Of a stretch of 60,000 nucleotides of DNA, positions 22,502 to 34,799 are shown piece by piece. The stretch is from Cristatella mucedo (taxonomy: Eukaryota; Bryozoa; Phylactolaemata; Cristatellidae), in NCBI GenBank assembly GCA_009760855.2, contig WPIO01000141.1, positions 64,001 to 124,000 on the forward strand, given 5' to 3'. The position numbers were made by a program, and so were the translations under genes. Position 1 is the first letter of the stretch; each line of letters opens with the position of its first letter. A model generated the notes under the pieces. That model had not been told where the DNA came from, searched no databases, and saw only the letters and a program-made list of their open reading frames with translations.

Positions 22502-22955
22502 TCCGCCGCCGATGCGCGGTCTAAGACTGCGACGTGCGGTTCCGCGCGAGCCGACGCTCTAGAGCGACCGTCGAAACCATCGCAACGATTTAATCTGGGT
22601 AACCCCAATTGGAGACGTTGTGTCGAGGACGGGTTCCGCTCGCCCAAAGCAGCAGCGGTGACCTTTGCCTCTCGCTGTGGGCCTGGCTCGTGCGGACGGC
22701 CGACTTGGGCCCGCACTATGTAAAAGGAGGCCCTAGACTGAGTTGAGTGCGACAACCTGCATCCGCCCGACGCTAGAACTAGCGAGCTGGTAAAAAATTG
22801 TAATGACTGCTTCCGGTGCAGCCTCGGCCACTACTGCCCAGCCAGCGCAGGGACAGAGGGAGCGGCAAAATGGCCAGCGGCAGCCCCTTCTTGAGTACAG
22901 CGTCACGCCCCTGAAGAGCCAAGTCTTAAGATTTCGCGCCTGCACAGCCTCCACG
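22062..22955. other. GC- and CpG-rich segment
   Basis: CpG is frequent compared with flanking AT-rich DNA (clusters such as GCGACGCGGTCGCGG). Open frames on both strands through it are caused by the (CCG)n tract and high GC. It might be a promoter or CpG island for an unrecognised gene, but no exon was identified. Confidence 0.35.
22406..22511 (+). repeat. (CCG)n trinucleotide repeat, about 32 perfect units plus interrupted end
   Basis: The tract is perfect GCC from 22406 to 22501, then a single T interruption and three further CCG units. It would code poly-Ala or poly-Pro if translated, but there is no supporting gene structure. Confidence 0.97.
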
Positions 22956-23085
22956 ATCAAGGTCAAGGTTAGTGCGTAGTGACGACCCCCAGGTCGCGGG
23001 CTTGAGCCTCACGGCACATGCGAAGCGCCTGAATAGAGAGTAAGTTCTCTTTGAGCTATATACAAATGAATGATATATTTCTTAA
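22956..23085 (+). mobile_element. SINE-A copy, diverged
   Basis: GGTCGCGGGCTTGAGCCTC (B-box position) is followed by GCGAAGCGCCTGAATAGAGA, GTAAGTTCTCTTTGAGCTAT and ATACAAATGAATGATATATT. The head is weak. The 3' hairpin family is clear. Confidence 0.65.
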
Positions 23086-23514
23086 CTCAAATGCAGTTAC
23101 AGCCCCTTGACACCAACTGCCCACTAAGCTCTGCAAAAACGGCGTGCACGGCATTACTTATTAGCTTCAAAACGGTTTCAGGCAATGCACGAAATACTGT
23201 ATTTGGTATTCGGGCGGTTTCTTAAAGAATTTTAACTTTCATTTTTGCGTAATCGCCGCTTCGTACGCGATACGCTCTACTGTGCTGATCTCCAGACAAA
23301 TTCTGGACGTTTAATTAGTTGGAGTCAGCTACGAAACGTACAGGTAACTGCAAACTTGTTAGATCTCGTTCTTTTCGCAGGCAGAGAAGCGGAAATTCGA
23401 CGCCGGAAGCGGAGGTTTCGCTCTCCGGGCCTTAATTCGACATCGCGTCGAGATTTTACTGTGATCTTCTTTATTTAGGACACCCTGCCTGCACCCTTGG
23501 CATCCGAAACTGGA

Positions 23515-23900
23515 GAAAAACTCAAAAATGTGTCTGATCTGTCGCCAACGGCCAAGCTGCCACATCGCGCTGCTTCAATCTGAGCTTCACTGGCTCCTTA
23601 TTAAGAATCGAATTGACTTAAAGAGCCACTATTTTGTGTATAGGTCGCCTTACTCGCTTGCACCAGCCTACCTATCCGACATCGTTGCTCTTCCGGTCAC
23701 GTGCTCTCTTACCCTCACCTCACTCCTCGACTTCAGGTCTTCTGGCTGTCCGTCTTACTAAATTGAAATCCGTAACGACAGTCCGGAACTAGCTTACGGT
23801 TGCTCTGGGTTCCTGCAATGATGTAGCAGCAGCGTTCAGGCTGTTAATCAAAAAGCATCTGTTCCGTTCAGCTTTTTTTCTCTTCGGTGAACTTGTCTAC
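23515..23900 (+). mobile_element. LINE ORF2 C-terminal fragment, third variant
   Basis: An open stretch reads QRPSCHIALLQSELHWLL, then KNRIDLKSHYFVYRSPY and LAPAYLSDIVALP. This is the LPV-x-x-RI-x-FK...LAPAYLSDL block of CR1/L2-type ORF2. It differs from both LINE-A and LINE-B. The start is near a possible CTGCCACATC junction. Confidence 0.75.
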
Positions 23901-24150
23901 GCGTTCCTGCATGCTTTGCGAGTTTATCTGTGGGCGATTCTGTGCGAGTTACTAGCTGTGGATCCTACAAACGGGTGGCCCGGAGATCCTTTGGTGAGTG
24001 CCTCTGGCTTCCGGCGAGTGCCCTAGCGTACTTGTCGAAGTATGAAGCTTGTTTGCTTTTGCATGCTTGCTTAAGCATTATTTCATGTGTTTTATAAACC
24101 CGTGGTTGTTTATTATACTGGCATAGATTAGCCTAGCGCGAAGATGAAGG
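23901..24150. other. LINE-like 3' UTR, diverged
   Basis: TTCAGCTTTTTTTCTCTTCG and the following Cys/Thr-rich stretch look like the 3' UTR of the preceding LINE fragment, but no hairpin was found. Confidence 0.3.
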
Positions 24151-24154
24151 TTGG

Positions 24155-24350
24155 TGAGCCGTAATGGCTCACTAGGTAAGGCGGTGGCTTTCACGACCTT
24201 CGTGCCGAGGTCGTGGGTTCGAATCCGGCGGTGGGTGATTTTATATCGCCACTGCAAGCGGTGGTGGTAGACGTAAAAGCTCTTCTGTCGCTATACAAAA
24301 AGAGGCTGTTAAATCAGCTAGTATTTATTTATTTATCTAAGGTTTAGTTC
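24155..24350 (+). mobile_element. SINE-B, best-preserved copy
   Basis: The tRNA-like head reads GAGCCGTAATGGCTCACTAG then GTAAGGCGG (A-box region) and GTGGGTTCGAATCCGGCGG (exact B box). The body has CGCCACTGCAAGCGGTGG. The 3' part has a hairpin between AGCTCTT and AAGAGGCT, followed by AAATCAGCTAGTATTTATTT and further ATTT units. About 190 bp. Pol III control elements look intact. Confidence 0.88.
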
Positions 24351-24639
24351 TCTCGAGACGAAATTCAAACGACCAAGTATTATTAATACTTGAATCGCTG
24401 TCTACCTTAACTACCTAGGGGTGTTACTCGATTGCAAAATCAATTCTGAAATCTGAAGACACGGTATATGCAAACTCGGCTTGTACTCCCTTGTTCGGCG
24501 ATTAATTAGATTTTTAATTAATAATAATTATTAATACACAATAAATATCGATAAGTATTAATTAATTATAATTAAACATTTAAATATTTGAATGGATAAA
24601 TTCATTTCAAAAAAGGTATCGGATCAATGGGATGAACCA

Positions 24640-25960
24640 CAAAAGCACGGTAGCTGAGAGTGCAAGTAGGCAGCGAGGGATGCTAGCGCCTGAGCGCGTG
24701 CTTGAGAAGCGAGCCCACCACGCCCCCGGTCCGCCCTGGACGGCGCCGAGCCCGCCGCCAAGCGGTGCCCTCTGGTTGTCGCCCGGCGAAAGCTGGAATG
24801 CTTTCTTCGTCAGGGTCTGCAGCCGCACGAAGCACTCGTACAGCAAATGAGGCTATTTGTTTATCGCTTCAGTTGGCTCGTCAAGCGGCGCGATACAGAA
24901 ATTGGGCTAGCCTAAGTCACACGGTACGTTCAGCGGCACAGACAGCCTCGAGATAGAGTCGGCCAGCTACTGTGACATCATTGATTCATAGAGCCGGCTC
25001 ACTTCCTGCTACGGGCACAGTGCCCATAACGGGCTGTTAAACGTAGTCACTTGCGTCTGTTTATTTTTACGTTATAAAAACACGATTTGATCGATCGTTT
25101 AGCTTAAGGTTTGGGAATTTTTTTTTAGTGCTTAGGGTGTGGAGTTTTTGAATTTACGTTTTAGGATGGTCTGACGGTTAAATTTCGTATTTTTTGGCTT
25201 TGAAGTTTTGGGTTTGGGTTTTTTGGCACACCGTGTAGTGCTAAGATTTTAGAGAAAAGGTCTAAGCACAAAAATATCTCCATTCGTATTTATTCTTCGG
25301 AAACATAAGCAGACGCTGGCGACCACGTTTAGCAGCCTGCTATCAGCACTGTCCATAGCAGGACGTGAGAGCTCTATGAACAAACGGTGCCGTATTACCT
25401 GAGTCGGAAGAGTCTCGAGGTCAGGCATCGATATGCCACCGCATCAGCATCAGTGGAGAGCGGCGCGGCTCCGTCCACGAGTCCTTGGAAGTGTCGCTCT
25501 GCCGTCATTTTTCGTCGCGGTAAAGTTTCCGGGGTGACTTACCCGCTGCCGCTGCTGTCACCACCGCCGCCGGCGGAGTTTGACTCCCGCTGCAGCCGCT
25601 GCGGCCACGGCAGCGAGAGCGGCACAGGCGATGACGAGGTAGGGCCGCCTATTCCACCGTCCGACCGCACAGGATAGCGAGGCCGGAGCTGCTCTCTCGG
25701 TCAGAGCTGATTTGGCGCTCGACGTCTGCGTCTGCGTCCACGTGGTGGTTGCCGTCACTGTGGAAGGTTCGAGCGCGCCAGCCAACAACGCATACAAGAA
25801 CCACTCAGCAATAGGCCGCACATTTCCGGCCTCGCTCGGCGAACCTCGTTTGGCTGCTCGTTCAGCGAGCCTCGTTAAGCAGCTCTCGGGATTCCACTTG
25901 AATCCACAGGGGAAATCGACTGGGCGAAGCTTCGTTTTTGATTGCATCTCAAACTATGCC
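24640..25960. other. GC-rich unassigned region with unproven open frames
   Basis: The GC-rich blocks 24640-24960 and 25390-25950 flank an AT-rich part with TTTAGGG-like text (25095-25220). On the minus strand a frame from 25947 to 25558 ends with a hydrophobic run (VIACAALAAVAAAAAAG) followed by KLRRRR, which looks like a membrane anchor with a basic stop-transfer. The Ala run is encoded by GCC/GCG repeats, so it may be compositional. Confidence 0.25.
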
Positions 25961-26735
25961 ACCGCTTAAGTTTAAACTTGGCATTATTTCGTGCACATTC
26001 TTGTGCAATCCAGTGCATTTCAATTGCAGCAGCTCTAACGGTGGATTGCGGTATTGGCAGAACGCGCGCGCACAGAGTAGTGCGAAATTTAGCGGGAACA
26101 CTCAAACGCTAGCTTGGTTTCATATGGAATCAAAAAGGAAGCTACGTGGTGCAGTCGATTTCAGATTAATTTGTGTGGGTGTTTAATGGTTTGCGGTACA
26201 TTGCGGTGGTGGCCAGCTTTTTTGCAGCTGAATCGGAGTACTGCAAAATTAGTCGTATTACGACTGACATTCATTGTTCGTGGTTCTTGAAGTATAATAC
26301 CTAATAAATCACTGGGCAATAATATATGGCCGAGGCTGCATACAATCCGACGCCACGAGATATGGAGCTGCGTTTACGGAGGTGCCGTAGGCATTTGAGA
26401 TGGTTAGAGCAGTCGGCGTGCGTCGCGGTCGTCGCTGAACGCTTGTAAACCACCAGCTGCAGTCAAATGGACTACTCGACACCCTGAATGTGGACTTGCT
26501 ATGCTAAGGAATGAGCGCTTTTCCTTACTTTCGGGGTCCAGCGTACATCTGCGGCGCATACCTATAAGTCGATAGTCGCAATTCAAGAATCGAGTGTCGA
26601 CGGTATTCATCGAGCGACTACTGAGACCGGAGCGCCGTTACGAGTGCTGTGTCCGGCGATTGTAGGACATTTCCTCCCCGGACATTTTCCCCCGGGGTAG
26701 GACATTTACCCCTATATTGATGAACGTATCACTAA

Positions 26736-26736
<1 letters not shown>

Positions 26737-26776
<40 letters not shown>
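26737..26776 (+). repeat. (TA)n microsatellite inside the foldback element
   Basis: About 19 TA units, immediately inside the left inverted end. Confidence 0.95.
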
Positions 26777-26778
<2 letters not shown>

Positions 26779-27039
26779 ATCAACTGAAGTTCACGCTCTA
26801 TTGAAATAAAATTCACTCGGTATAATTGGCCGTTTTGTTAATTCCGTATGACAGACATATTCACTGACCTTGCACAGTCCATTTGAGTAGTCTAATCACA
26901 AAAACTATACTTTAATGTTTTGCTCAATTAACTACTGATAGGCCAATCAGATCCATCTCGAAAGACGGGTAATAAAAAAGTGCAAACAATCACGCTACTC
27001 CGCACAACGCAAATCAGTATTTATAGGAATATAAACCCT

Positions 27040-27168
27040 AAGCCATAAAACCGTAAACCCTAAACGCTAAACGCTAAACCCTAAAAGCTAAGCGCTAAAC
27101 CCTAAACCCTAACTGCTCAACCCTCAGAGCTCAACCCTAAGACGCCAAGCCCTAAAACCCTGCCTAGT
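27040..27168 (+). repeat. Degenerate CCCTAAA/CGCTAAA heptamer array
   Basis: Repeats such as CCCTAAACGCTAAACGCTAA and later CTCAACCCT variants drift away from a heptamer. The exact CCCTAAA heptamer is the plant-type telomere unit, while most animals use CCCTAA hexamers. So this is more likely a sub-repeat of the flanking element than a telomere relic. Confidence 0.8.
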
Positions 27169-27510
27169 ATTATGCCTGCAAAGAAATGTCCAACCCCAGG
27201 GGGGCGAATGTCCAGGGTAAATGTCCGGGGTGAAATGTCCGTACCCCGTGTCTGGTGGCTAGCTCTGTCCCAACGCAGAAGCCGCCACTCTTTGCTTGTA
27301 ACAAGGCCCGTTTTAATGAGAACGCGCGGAAACAACGGTATGAAAATTCGTGGGTACATCATGATGAACTAAAGTCAATGCTGCAAGCGCTTTAATCTAG
27401 ATAGCCGAAGCAGGCGCCACTCTTTCAGTGTTCTACTCACGCGGTGCCTAGCGCATTTAGACGAATTTTGCCTCGTTTTTCACCTACATGAAACTTGCAT
27501 ACAGCGCTGC

Positions 27511-27984
27511 TTAACACTTTTCGTCACGAAGTAATACTCGCCAGCTATCGGAGAGATGCCAGCAACGCTTCGGCCTTGCTTGATTGTGCAAGCGCTGTCG
27601 CACGACGTCGCCTGCGTTTTGGTTAACGTTATTGCTGTACGGTATACCAGCTTTGCAGAGACTAGCCACCACTACGTCTCGCCGAGCTGTAAATGTGGTT
27701 GCATTTTCATATATCCAAAAGCAGCGGTGCATTCCCACAAATTTTATCACGACATTTGTGATTGTCACCGTTATTTCTGGGGTGATGTCGCTCATGCATT
27801 CGCACGCGTGACCGGGTACGGTGACGCGGGCGTGATCATTGTACTTGTCATACCCATACTGGGTGGCGTACCGCAACGACTCGACAGTGCGCACGCTCGT
27901 TGTTAACTCTGGCCTTTGACAGAAGATCAGCTCCGACACAAGCTGAGGTGTGCGGTCTGTCCTCATGAGTCCGTACGCATGCAC
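27511..27984 (-). CDS. Hypothetical 157-codon open frame
   Basis: This is one of the longest frames outside repeats. It reads VPGHACECMSDITPEITVT, GMHRCFWIYENATTFTARR and VVVASLCKAGIPYSNN. Cysteines are scattered and no domain, signal peptide or membrane segment is recognisable. A plus-strand frame overlaps much of it, so coding strand and reality are uncertain. No splice context or neighbour supports a role. Confidence 0.25.
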   Translation of the reverse strand: MHAYGLMRTDRTPQLVSELIFCQRPELTTSVRTVESLRYATQYGYDKYNDHARVTVPGHACECMSDITPEITVTITNVVIKFVGMHRCFWIYENATTFTARRDVVVASLCKAGIPYSNNVNQNAGDVVRQRLHNQARPKRCWHLSDSWRVLLRDEKC

Positions 27985-28314
27985 CAGTTTCTTGTCGTCT
28001 CGGAACGAGCAGGAAATACTCTCGATGTCGCCCGGGCAGTAGCCAACTTAATACGCTACTGAGTCGATCTGAACGGTAGCTGGAGTAATCAGTATGTCCC
28101 GTATGTCAACTGCGGTGAAAATAAATCCATTAGCTCTCTTTGAACTCACCGACTACTGCATTCGGGCAATGCATTAAATATGTATATTTATATACGTACA
28201 TATAGAAATACCTACAATAAATATGTCTATGCATATAGACATTCGATAATACGTATATATATTTATATGCCTACATGTACACTAAATGTCTGTGTATACA
28301 TAGCATACATAGAC

Positions 28315-28588
28315 AATAATAATAATAATAATGCACTTGATAAAGCACCCTCAGAGAACTAAATCGCTTTCTAGGCGCTTTACATTTGCTGCAAAGGGAA
28401 ATGCAATTAAATGGTGAGTAATGTCATGCTTGATAAACAATATGAATAACATGTTTAGGGGTGACATGCACAGGGGCAGCATGCAAATGTGGTTAGTGGA
28501 AGCATGCACAGTGTCGCCACGCATAAGCACATCAAGGACGAATCACAGGGACCCACTAAATGCTGTCGTAAATGCTGCGTTACCGCAC
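28315..28588 (-). mobile_element. LINE-B 3' end copy
   Basis: (AAT)n (28315-28332) is followed by AAAGCACCCTCAGAGAACTA, the reversed hairpin, TGCTTGATAAACAATATGAA, GGGTGACATGCACAGGGGC and GGGACCCACTAAATGCTGTC. It is truncated beyond the 3' UTR. Confidence 0.88.
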
Positions 28589-31206
28589 GGGGGCCTCGGC
28601 CCTCCCATTAGCGTGACCCACAAAGGGCCTACCCCCAAAAAGGTCTTGTTTCAGCCACTATTTCTTATAAATCCGAGGTGCTTCGTCATATATTTACGTT
28701 GTAAATAACGGCTAGTACAAGTAACACACACGCACGCACGCACACATAAACACACACACACACAAATACACATATGCATATATATATTTATATATATATA
28801 TTAGCTTTATGTAACGCGTTTATTATTTATTTGCATTTTATAAAAATGCCTGCAGATAGCTACGAAAATAAATTGCATCTGCAGTGCTTCCGGTCATTGA
28901 GTTATCTCTGATATGCTCCACTCGCACCCATAGGCGCACCCGTCCGAGTTTGTGAGCGAGGTTGCTGTAGTCTCTCTGCGCGAACGGTTGTCCAACCATG
29001 CTGGTTGAAAGGCGAATGAGTCGCTGAGGAATAGAAAGGCGTACGACGACCTCCGGTGGCGCTTCGACGGGGCGTTCAAGCCGCCGTTAACGGAAGCTGG
29101 AGCGGAGGCTGTCAGTGCGAGGCTTGAGGAGGGAGTTTGGGCAGTTGGTGCCAGCGGTCGGGGCGGTTGGCTAAGCCCCATCGGCCTTCCCTCGACGCAG
29201 GCGCACGCTACTGCTCGCTACTGTGACAAAGCTGGCATCGGCAGCGGCAGCCCACCGAGCGCGCCCTCTGGCGAGACGCAAGCCGTCGCCTTCCAAGCTA
29301 TACGCCGGCAAAGGCGAGTCGCGCAACCTGTGATATTACCGATATTGGCTGCGATAGATGTAAGTGGCAGGAGTGCAATGATTTCGCTCTTGTTTCGCGC
29401 GCGGCGCCAGGAATTTCTGCAAGCATGAACTGCTGCCGCCGAGCTGTGCTTGCTCGCCGCGCCAATAATCGGGCAGCTCAGCGAAATCGGACTGCGTAGC
29501 CGCCTTCGCCAAGATCGAGCGACCCTCGATGGCCCCATTTGAAGCAGCACAGTGCGAACGATTCGGTGGTCTGTCGTAACTTCCTCGGCATTCTCAGAAG
29601 CCGCTAAAATGCGTTAAGCCAGGAGAGCGAAGAAGTTTTTTCCAAATTCTGGCGTCCGGTGCGCTGGCTGGGCGGTAGCGACATTGCCTGCAACTAGCTC
29701 TGAGGTGTATGCAAAATCTCCACACAGATTGAAGCTATCGATATGATGGTAAGGCTCGTGACAAACGGTTGAAGACGGCCCTTTTAAAAGATGCAAAATG
29801 AGTTTCTACCAGGAGCGAGCGTATGTGCGTGATTCGTTCTTCCGGACTGGGCGTTAATATCAGCCTCGCTGAGCTGCAGCTACGGCTTTGGCCAAAGAGG
29901 AGGAAGGAGCGAGACAAAGTGGAGGAGGTGTACACTTTCCGAAATTTTCAACCTTTTCCAAATCGAGCTTTGGAAGTCGGATGCAGTCGGTTTTAATGTG
30001 TCTTCCCACTCTGTTACGACGACGAATTATTGCAGATACTACCCCTTCCCTGGCTATGTGGCAATGCAGTCCGGCGTCTGTCTCTTCGATTAATTAGTGA
30101 TTTTGGAAGGCAATAGCAGAAGATAATTTTGTCTAATCGTAAGGTCAGTGGTGAATTTCATTTCTCTTAATGAGTCAAAGTTCGCAGTCTACACAGCTCT
30201 GATTTTCCCACTCGGCCTCGCCCTTCCTTCTTACTGCTCCTTAGTGCTGCTCTGACAGATCCCGTGTCGGCAGATGGAGCACAACCGTAGCCAGTCAGTA
30301 GAGTGCTACATGCCTGTCGGTGGTCGGCAATATTCTGCTGGCCTATCGGTAATATATCGTAGAGCACTAAGTATCGACAGTAATCTGCTTACGAGTGCGA
30401 CCGCCAACAGACTCTCGACTTTGGCAGGACGTGCACACGGATGACTGTTTTCGAAGAACGTGCCGATCTTAAATGAGATCCGACGTAACATGGCCCCCAC
30501 CCCACAACGGCTCCTCCAGGCAGAAATAAAAAGCAGTACTCAGCTCTCACTCTGCGAACAACCGTGAGACCGAATAAGGCATGAAGGTAGCATGAATCCT
30601 TTCCAGGTAGCATGAGCTATAATGCAGGTATCACTTGCTGCTGATACCAGACTCCAGAAAAGCCCGGTGGGACACTGTGGCTTGGGAAGCTACTTGTAGC
30701 TGGGAGCAGAGCCCCCTGCCCCTGTATGTGTGGCCTCGAAGGCACAGAGCAGACGGCACGAACGTCACAAAAGAGACGCATCCTCTGCTGCTGCTGCAAG
30801 TCTGCCAAACATGTCGACGTAAAGGCATTCTGCCGTCATTGGAGTAACAGCGAGACAAACACAAGTCTCGATGCATAAATGTTTACACACTCATAACGGT
30901 AGATACAGCTCACATTAAGGCTGCGACCGGATACTGGTCGGAAAGGCACAAGGCTACGTCCCATGGGTACAGAGGGCTGATAGTTAAGCCGGATGAGGCT
31001 TCGATGGGTTAGGAGATCGTCCTTGCTCTCTCTGCTGCTGCCGGGTTAGCAGAGCCAAGCAGTTTCGTGCTGACAGACAAGCAGTTTCGGGGCCAGATCT
31101 TGGCAAGCAGGGGTGCTACGGCCGGTGCCACGCCCCCACTAGCACCGTCTGACAGAGAAGCATCCGGACGCTGAGGTGAAGCGATTGCTCTAGAGTGTGT
31201 GTGCGT

Positions 31207-31252
<46 letters not shown>

Positions 31253-31577
31253 CGTAGCCGTGGTGACGCGATGTGGCGACGAGATCGCTCTAGAGTGTGA
31301 GAGAGAGAGCTATGCTGCCGGAGGCCAAACTCGGGCAGCAACCGCAGCATCGGGCGACGGCAACCGCATGAGGACAGAGGCTGTGGGTGGAGTGCCGTGT
31401 GGGAGCAATACTTTTGCATAGTATGCCGAGTGCAGCAAGCACTTCCTTTCGCCTGGGCTAGCAGAGCCCGAGTGAGTGCGGCTTCGTTACACGGTTTGCT
31501 GCGCCTGATCGGTGCCAGCCGCCTCGGCTGCTGCCGAGCAGGACCAGGCGACAGCAGAGCCCTTGGCACTTTGCCAC
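28589..31577. other. Unassigned interval, partly CpG-rich, downstream of the kinase gene
   Basis: It holds a CA/TA-rich patch at 28730-28800 and a CpG-rich block at 28900-29600. No domain was recognised in the open frames on either strand. The part nearest 31577 should be the 3' UTR of the minus-strand kinase gene. No clear polyadenylation signal was noticed. Confidence 0.35.
31207..31250 (+). repeat. (GA)n microsatellite
   Basis: About 22 uninterrupted GA units, probably in the 3' UTR or flank of the kinase gene. Confidence 0.96.
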
Positions 31578-31652
31578 CTAGCATTCCTTTCCATCGACGA
31601 CCTTCGGCAGTATGCTAGTCAGCTCTTTGAACGAGAGCCTTGCTTCCGGCGT
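31578..31652 (-). CDS. Tec-family kinase, last coding exon
   Basis: The acceptor CTGCTTTTCAG at 31653 opens a 25-codon exon reading TPEARLSFKELTSILPK to the stop TAG (31578-31580). It completes the CW-x-x-x-P-x-x-RP-x-F helix at the end of the kinase C-lobe, here CWEKTPEARLSF. The usual Arg-Pro is Arg-Leu. Only a short tail (VVDGKEC) follows, as is usual in this family. Phase 0 at its start matches the preceding exon. Confidence 0.88.
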   Translation of the reverse strand, partial: TPEARLSFKELTSILPKVVDGKEC

Positions 31653-31822
31653 CTGAAAAGCAGACCAGCGGTGCACGCAGGTGCGCACGAGTGTAGCCAC
31701 GTGCTGGTGCTGAGAGGCAAAGCGGCACCAGCAGCCGAGCAGCGGTCCGGCTAGTAGCAGCCTGGCAACAGCATCGGCAGCTGAGGCAGTGGCGAGCAGA
31801 AGAAGAGTTACTGCCAACCAAC

Positions 31823-31983
31823 CTTCTCCCAGCAGAGAAGCATCACGTCGTACAGCTTCTTGGGGCAGCTGGTCGGCTGCTCGAGCCTGTAATTTTTCTT
31901 GCACACCAGCTCGACGACTTCCGGATGGGTCAGCCTTTTGTAGGGCATGTCACCGGCAGTAAAGATCTCCCACACCAAAATGC
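31823..31983 (-). CDS. Tec-family kinase, C-lobe exon
   Basis: The exon runs from acceptor ATATTTGCAG to donor GAGAAG|GTTGGT. It codes ILVWEIFTAGDMPYKRLTHP, then EVVELVCKKNYRLEQP, CPKKLYDVMLLCWEK. This is the helix F-H part of the kinase C-lobe (VLMWEIF-x-x-G-x-MPY pattern). It begins by completing a split Gly codon with the previous exon and ends in phase 0. Confidence 0.92.
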
Positions 31984-32533
31984 CTGCAAATATGGCCACA
32001 GTGGGAGGTCAAAACTGGACTGGTGGCAAGTTCATAGCTGCATAGCTACCTGCAGCTGCTAATGCTGCTGTCATTCAACCGGGGAACAAATGATTGTAGT
32101 CATCGGTGCTGCTGTGACAGGACATCGATACACGAGGGGGTCACGGCTGGAGTGATTCGTCGTCGTCGGTGCTGCTTCCACTGCCCCCTCGCGATGCATA
32201 GCACGAGCCCCGAGCGAATGCTCACAATTCACCACAGCACAGATCTGAGCAGCGTCTGCTTCTGAGCTCCGGACCGACTGACCGGACCAGACCGGAAGCA
32301 ACTCGAGAGCAGTCGCTGCAACAGGCCGCAGCAGCCAAGAACATCGGATGGCAGCTAGCATGCCCTGCACCACCACCACCACTGCCCCGGGACGACAACA
32401 TCGAGGGAAGGCAAGCCAATGCCACCGAAGCCTCGACGAGTGAATACGTGGCTCGTCCGAGGCAGAGCAGCTGGCAAAGCCGACTGTAGGTCGAGAGATC
32501 AATCAGGACAAGGGGAGGCTATCGGAGAGGCTA

Positions 32534-33067
<534 letters not shown>

Positions 33068-33164
33068 CTACGATGCACCTACGCCTTAGGCTGTGGCATA
33101 CTCGGATCAAGAACTCGGATCAAGAAGAAACTCGGATCAACTTCGAGAGGGTGCTTGCGACTCA

Positions 33165-33365
<201 letters not shown>

Positions 33366-34199
33366 CTGCGAAAGTGCGCTGACCTCAGCCGTCGCCAGTG
33401 ACTACGTGTGCAGGCGATATAATATGAGGTGCAAAGATGGTATAAAGACGAAGCAGACGAGGAAAAAGAGCATCGGCACTTTTAGAAATGCAATTTTGTA
33501 TGCCGGGTGGCTGCCTGTGCAGCACCCTGCTGCCGACACTTCAGCAGCTACTACTTCAGCTGTACAAACTGCTGGTGCACAAAAGATCGACGACCGGCTA
33601 TTCGAGCCCAGATTAATTTTTTTCGATCGTGGCAAGGCCAATTTCAGGGATGCTAAGCAATCTTTGCCAACCTGAAATGGCCACCACTGCCACCACAATG
33701 CTGAAGGCCAAGCCACTGAATGGTCATTTGCTAGCACCCACAGATAGACAAGAAACTCGGATCAAGGGTGGCCTCTATTGCTCAACACCTGCCACAGCAG
33801 TACTGTGGCATAGAGCCCAGATGCCCATCGGAAAAAATTTACTGCCGCCATCCACATCAACTCGCATGCAGCAAAGTGGGCACGAAAGCTCACGACGGCA
33901 CTGACGTTACGTCACGGCAGAGATTCCCCACACTGAAAAAAAAGCTGGCCGAGGGACAGCAGAGCGACGACGATGAGAGACAGCGACTAGCTACGAGTAG
34001 GGAGTGCAGTGGCTCATGCTTCCGCGTGAATCATACTGCTGCAGGTAACTTGGCACTTGTCAAAGCTCCCGGTAACCGTTCTGGGTACAAGCCAGTAAAC
34101 AAATAAAAAGAGGATCTTGTAGCACTAAAGCAGTCGACATTATCGAGGCGCTTCAGTGACAAAAATAGAAAAGGTCAGCTCATTAAAGAGATTACACGG

Positions 34200-34300
34200 T
34201 GTGTACCAGAACGTGCTGCATTACTTTAAAGTGAGCATCAAGTGTCTCGAGAAAGATTTAGCTCTCTTAGGGCATTATACAAACGTCTTAATATTTTTGC
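34200..34300 (+). mobile_element. SINE/LINE-type terminal hairpin fragment
   Basis: GTGTCTCGAGAAAGATTTAG, then CTCTCTTAGGGCATTATACA, then AACGTCTTAATATTTTTGC. It matches the hairpin end class of SINE-A and LINE-B, diverged. Confidence 0.5.
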
Positions 34301-34450
34301 ATTGCCTTTTGGATTAGTGGGCGAGTAGCAGACAGAGGACATTGTCGTTTTGAGCATCACCATAATTGTCCCTTAAGTCCCAACGTTTTAATTTTAAACA
34401 CGTACACGCATTGATAGCAACTACCTCTGTAGCCTGCCAGAGGGCCTTAA

Positions 34451-34452
34451 TG

Positions 34453-34504
<52 letters not shown>

Positions 34505-34600
34505 AGTTAGAAAAGCACCTTCGGAGACGAAATCTCTTTTTAGATGCTTTACATTTGCTGCCTTTATCTTTAATTCAATTAATCGCTTGAGGATGACTTC
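34451..34600 (-). mobile_element. LINE-B terminal fragment with long (AAT)n tail
   Basis: AAT triplets run from 34451 to 34503 (about 17 units, tail of a minus copy). AAAAGCACCTTCGGAGACGA, ATCTCTTTTTAGATGCTTTA and CATTTGCTGCC follow. Confidence 0.8.
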
Positions 34601-34799
34601 TGAGATGACTAGCTTTTCAGCGGCCCCACAATACCGTCTCACATATCTGCTTAGCCTCAGGTTCTGTCGTGGCTTCGAACAAAGAGGTTGACAAAAAAGG
34701 TGAGAAGCTGTTCCCCGGTCAAACATAAAAAGTCGACACCGGACAACAAAAGCAAGCTGCAGTGAGCTGGTTCAAGCAAACTATTCTGCAGTCTGCAAG

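Larger units (their letters stand above)
26659..27250. mobile_element. Foldback/MITE-like element with GGACATTT sub-repeats
   Basis: The left end (26659-26732) holds three copies of a GGACATTT-CCCC unit. The right end (27178-27250) holds the same unit four times in reverse complement. The two ends can pair over roughly 60 bp. Between them lie a (TA)n run and a degenerate CCCTAAA array, and no transposase. Such structure suits a non-autonomous foldback DNA transposon. The target-site duplication could not be fixed. Confidence 0.6.

Noticed and set aside
22286-22755. Long poly-Ala open frames on both strands
   Set aside because: They are produced by the (CCG)n tract and high GC; no flanking exon structure.
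24155-24240. A tRNA gene with a perfect B box
   Set aside because: The same head is followed by a SINE body and tail and occurs in many copies; the cloverleaf is not complete.
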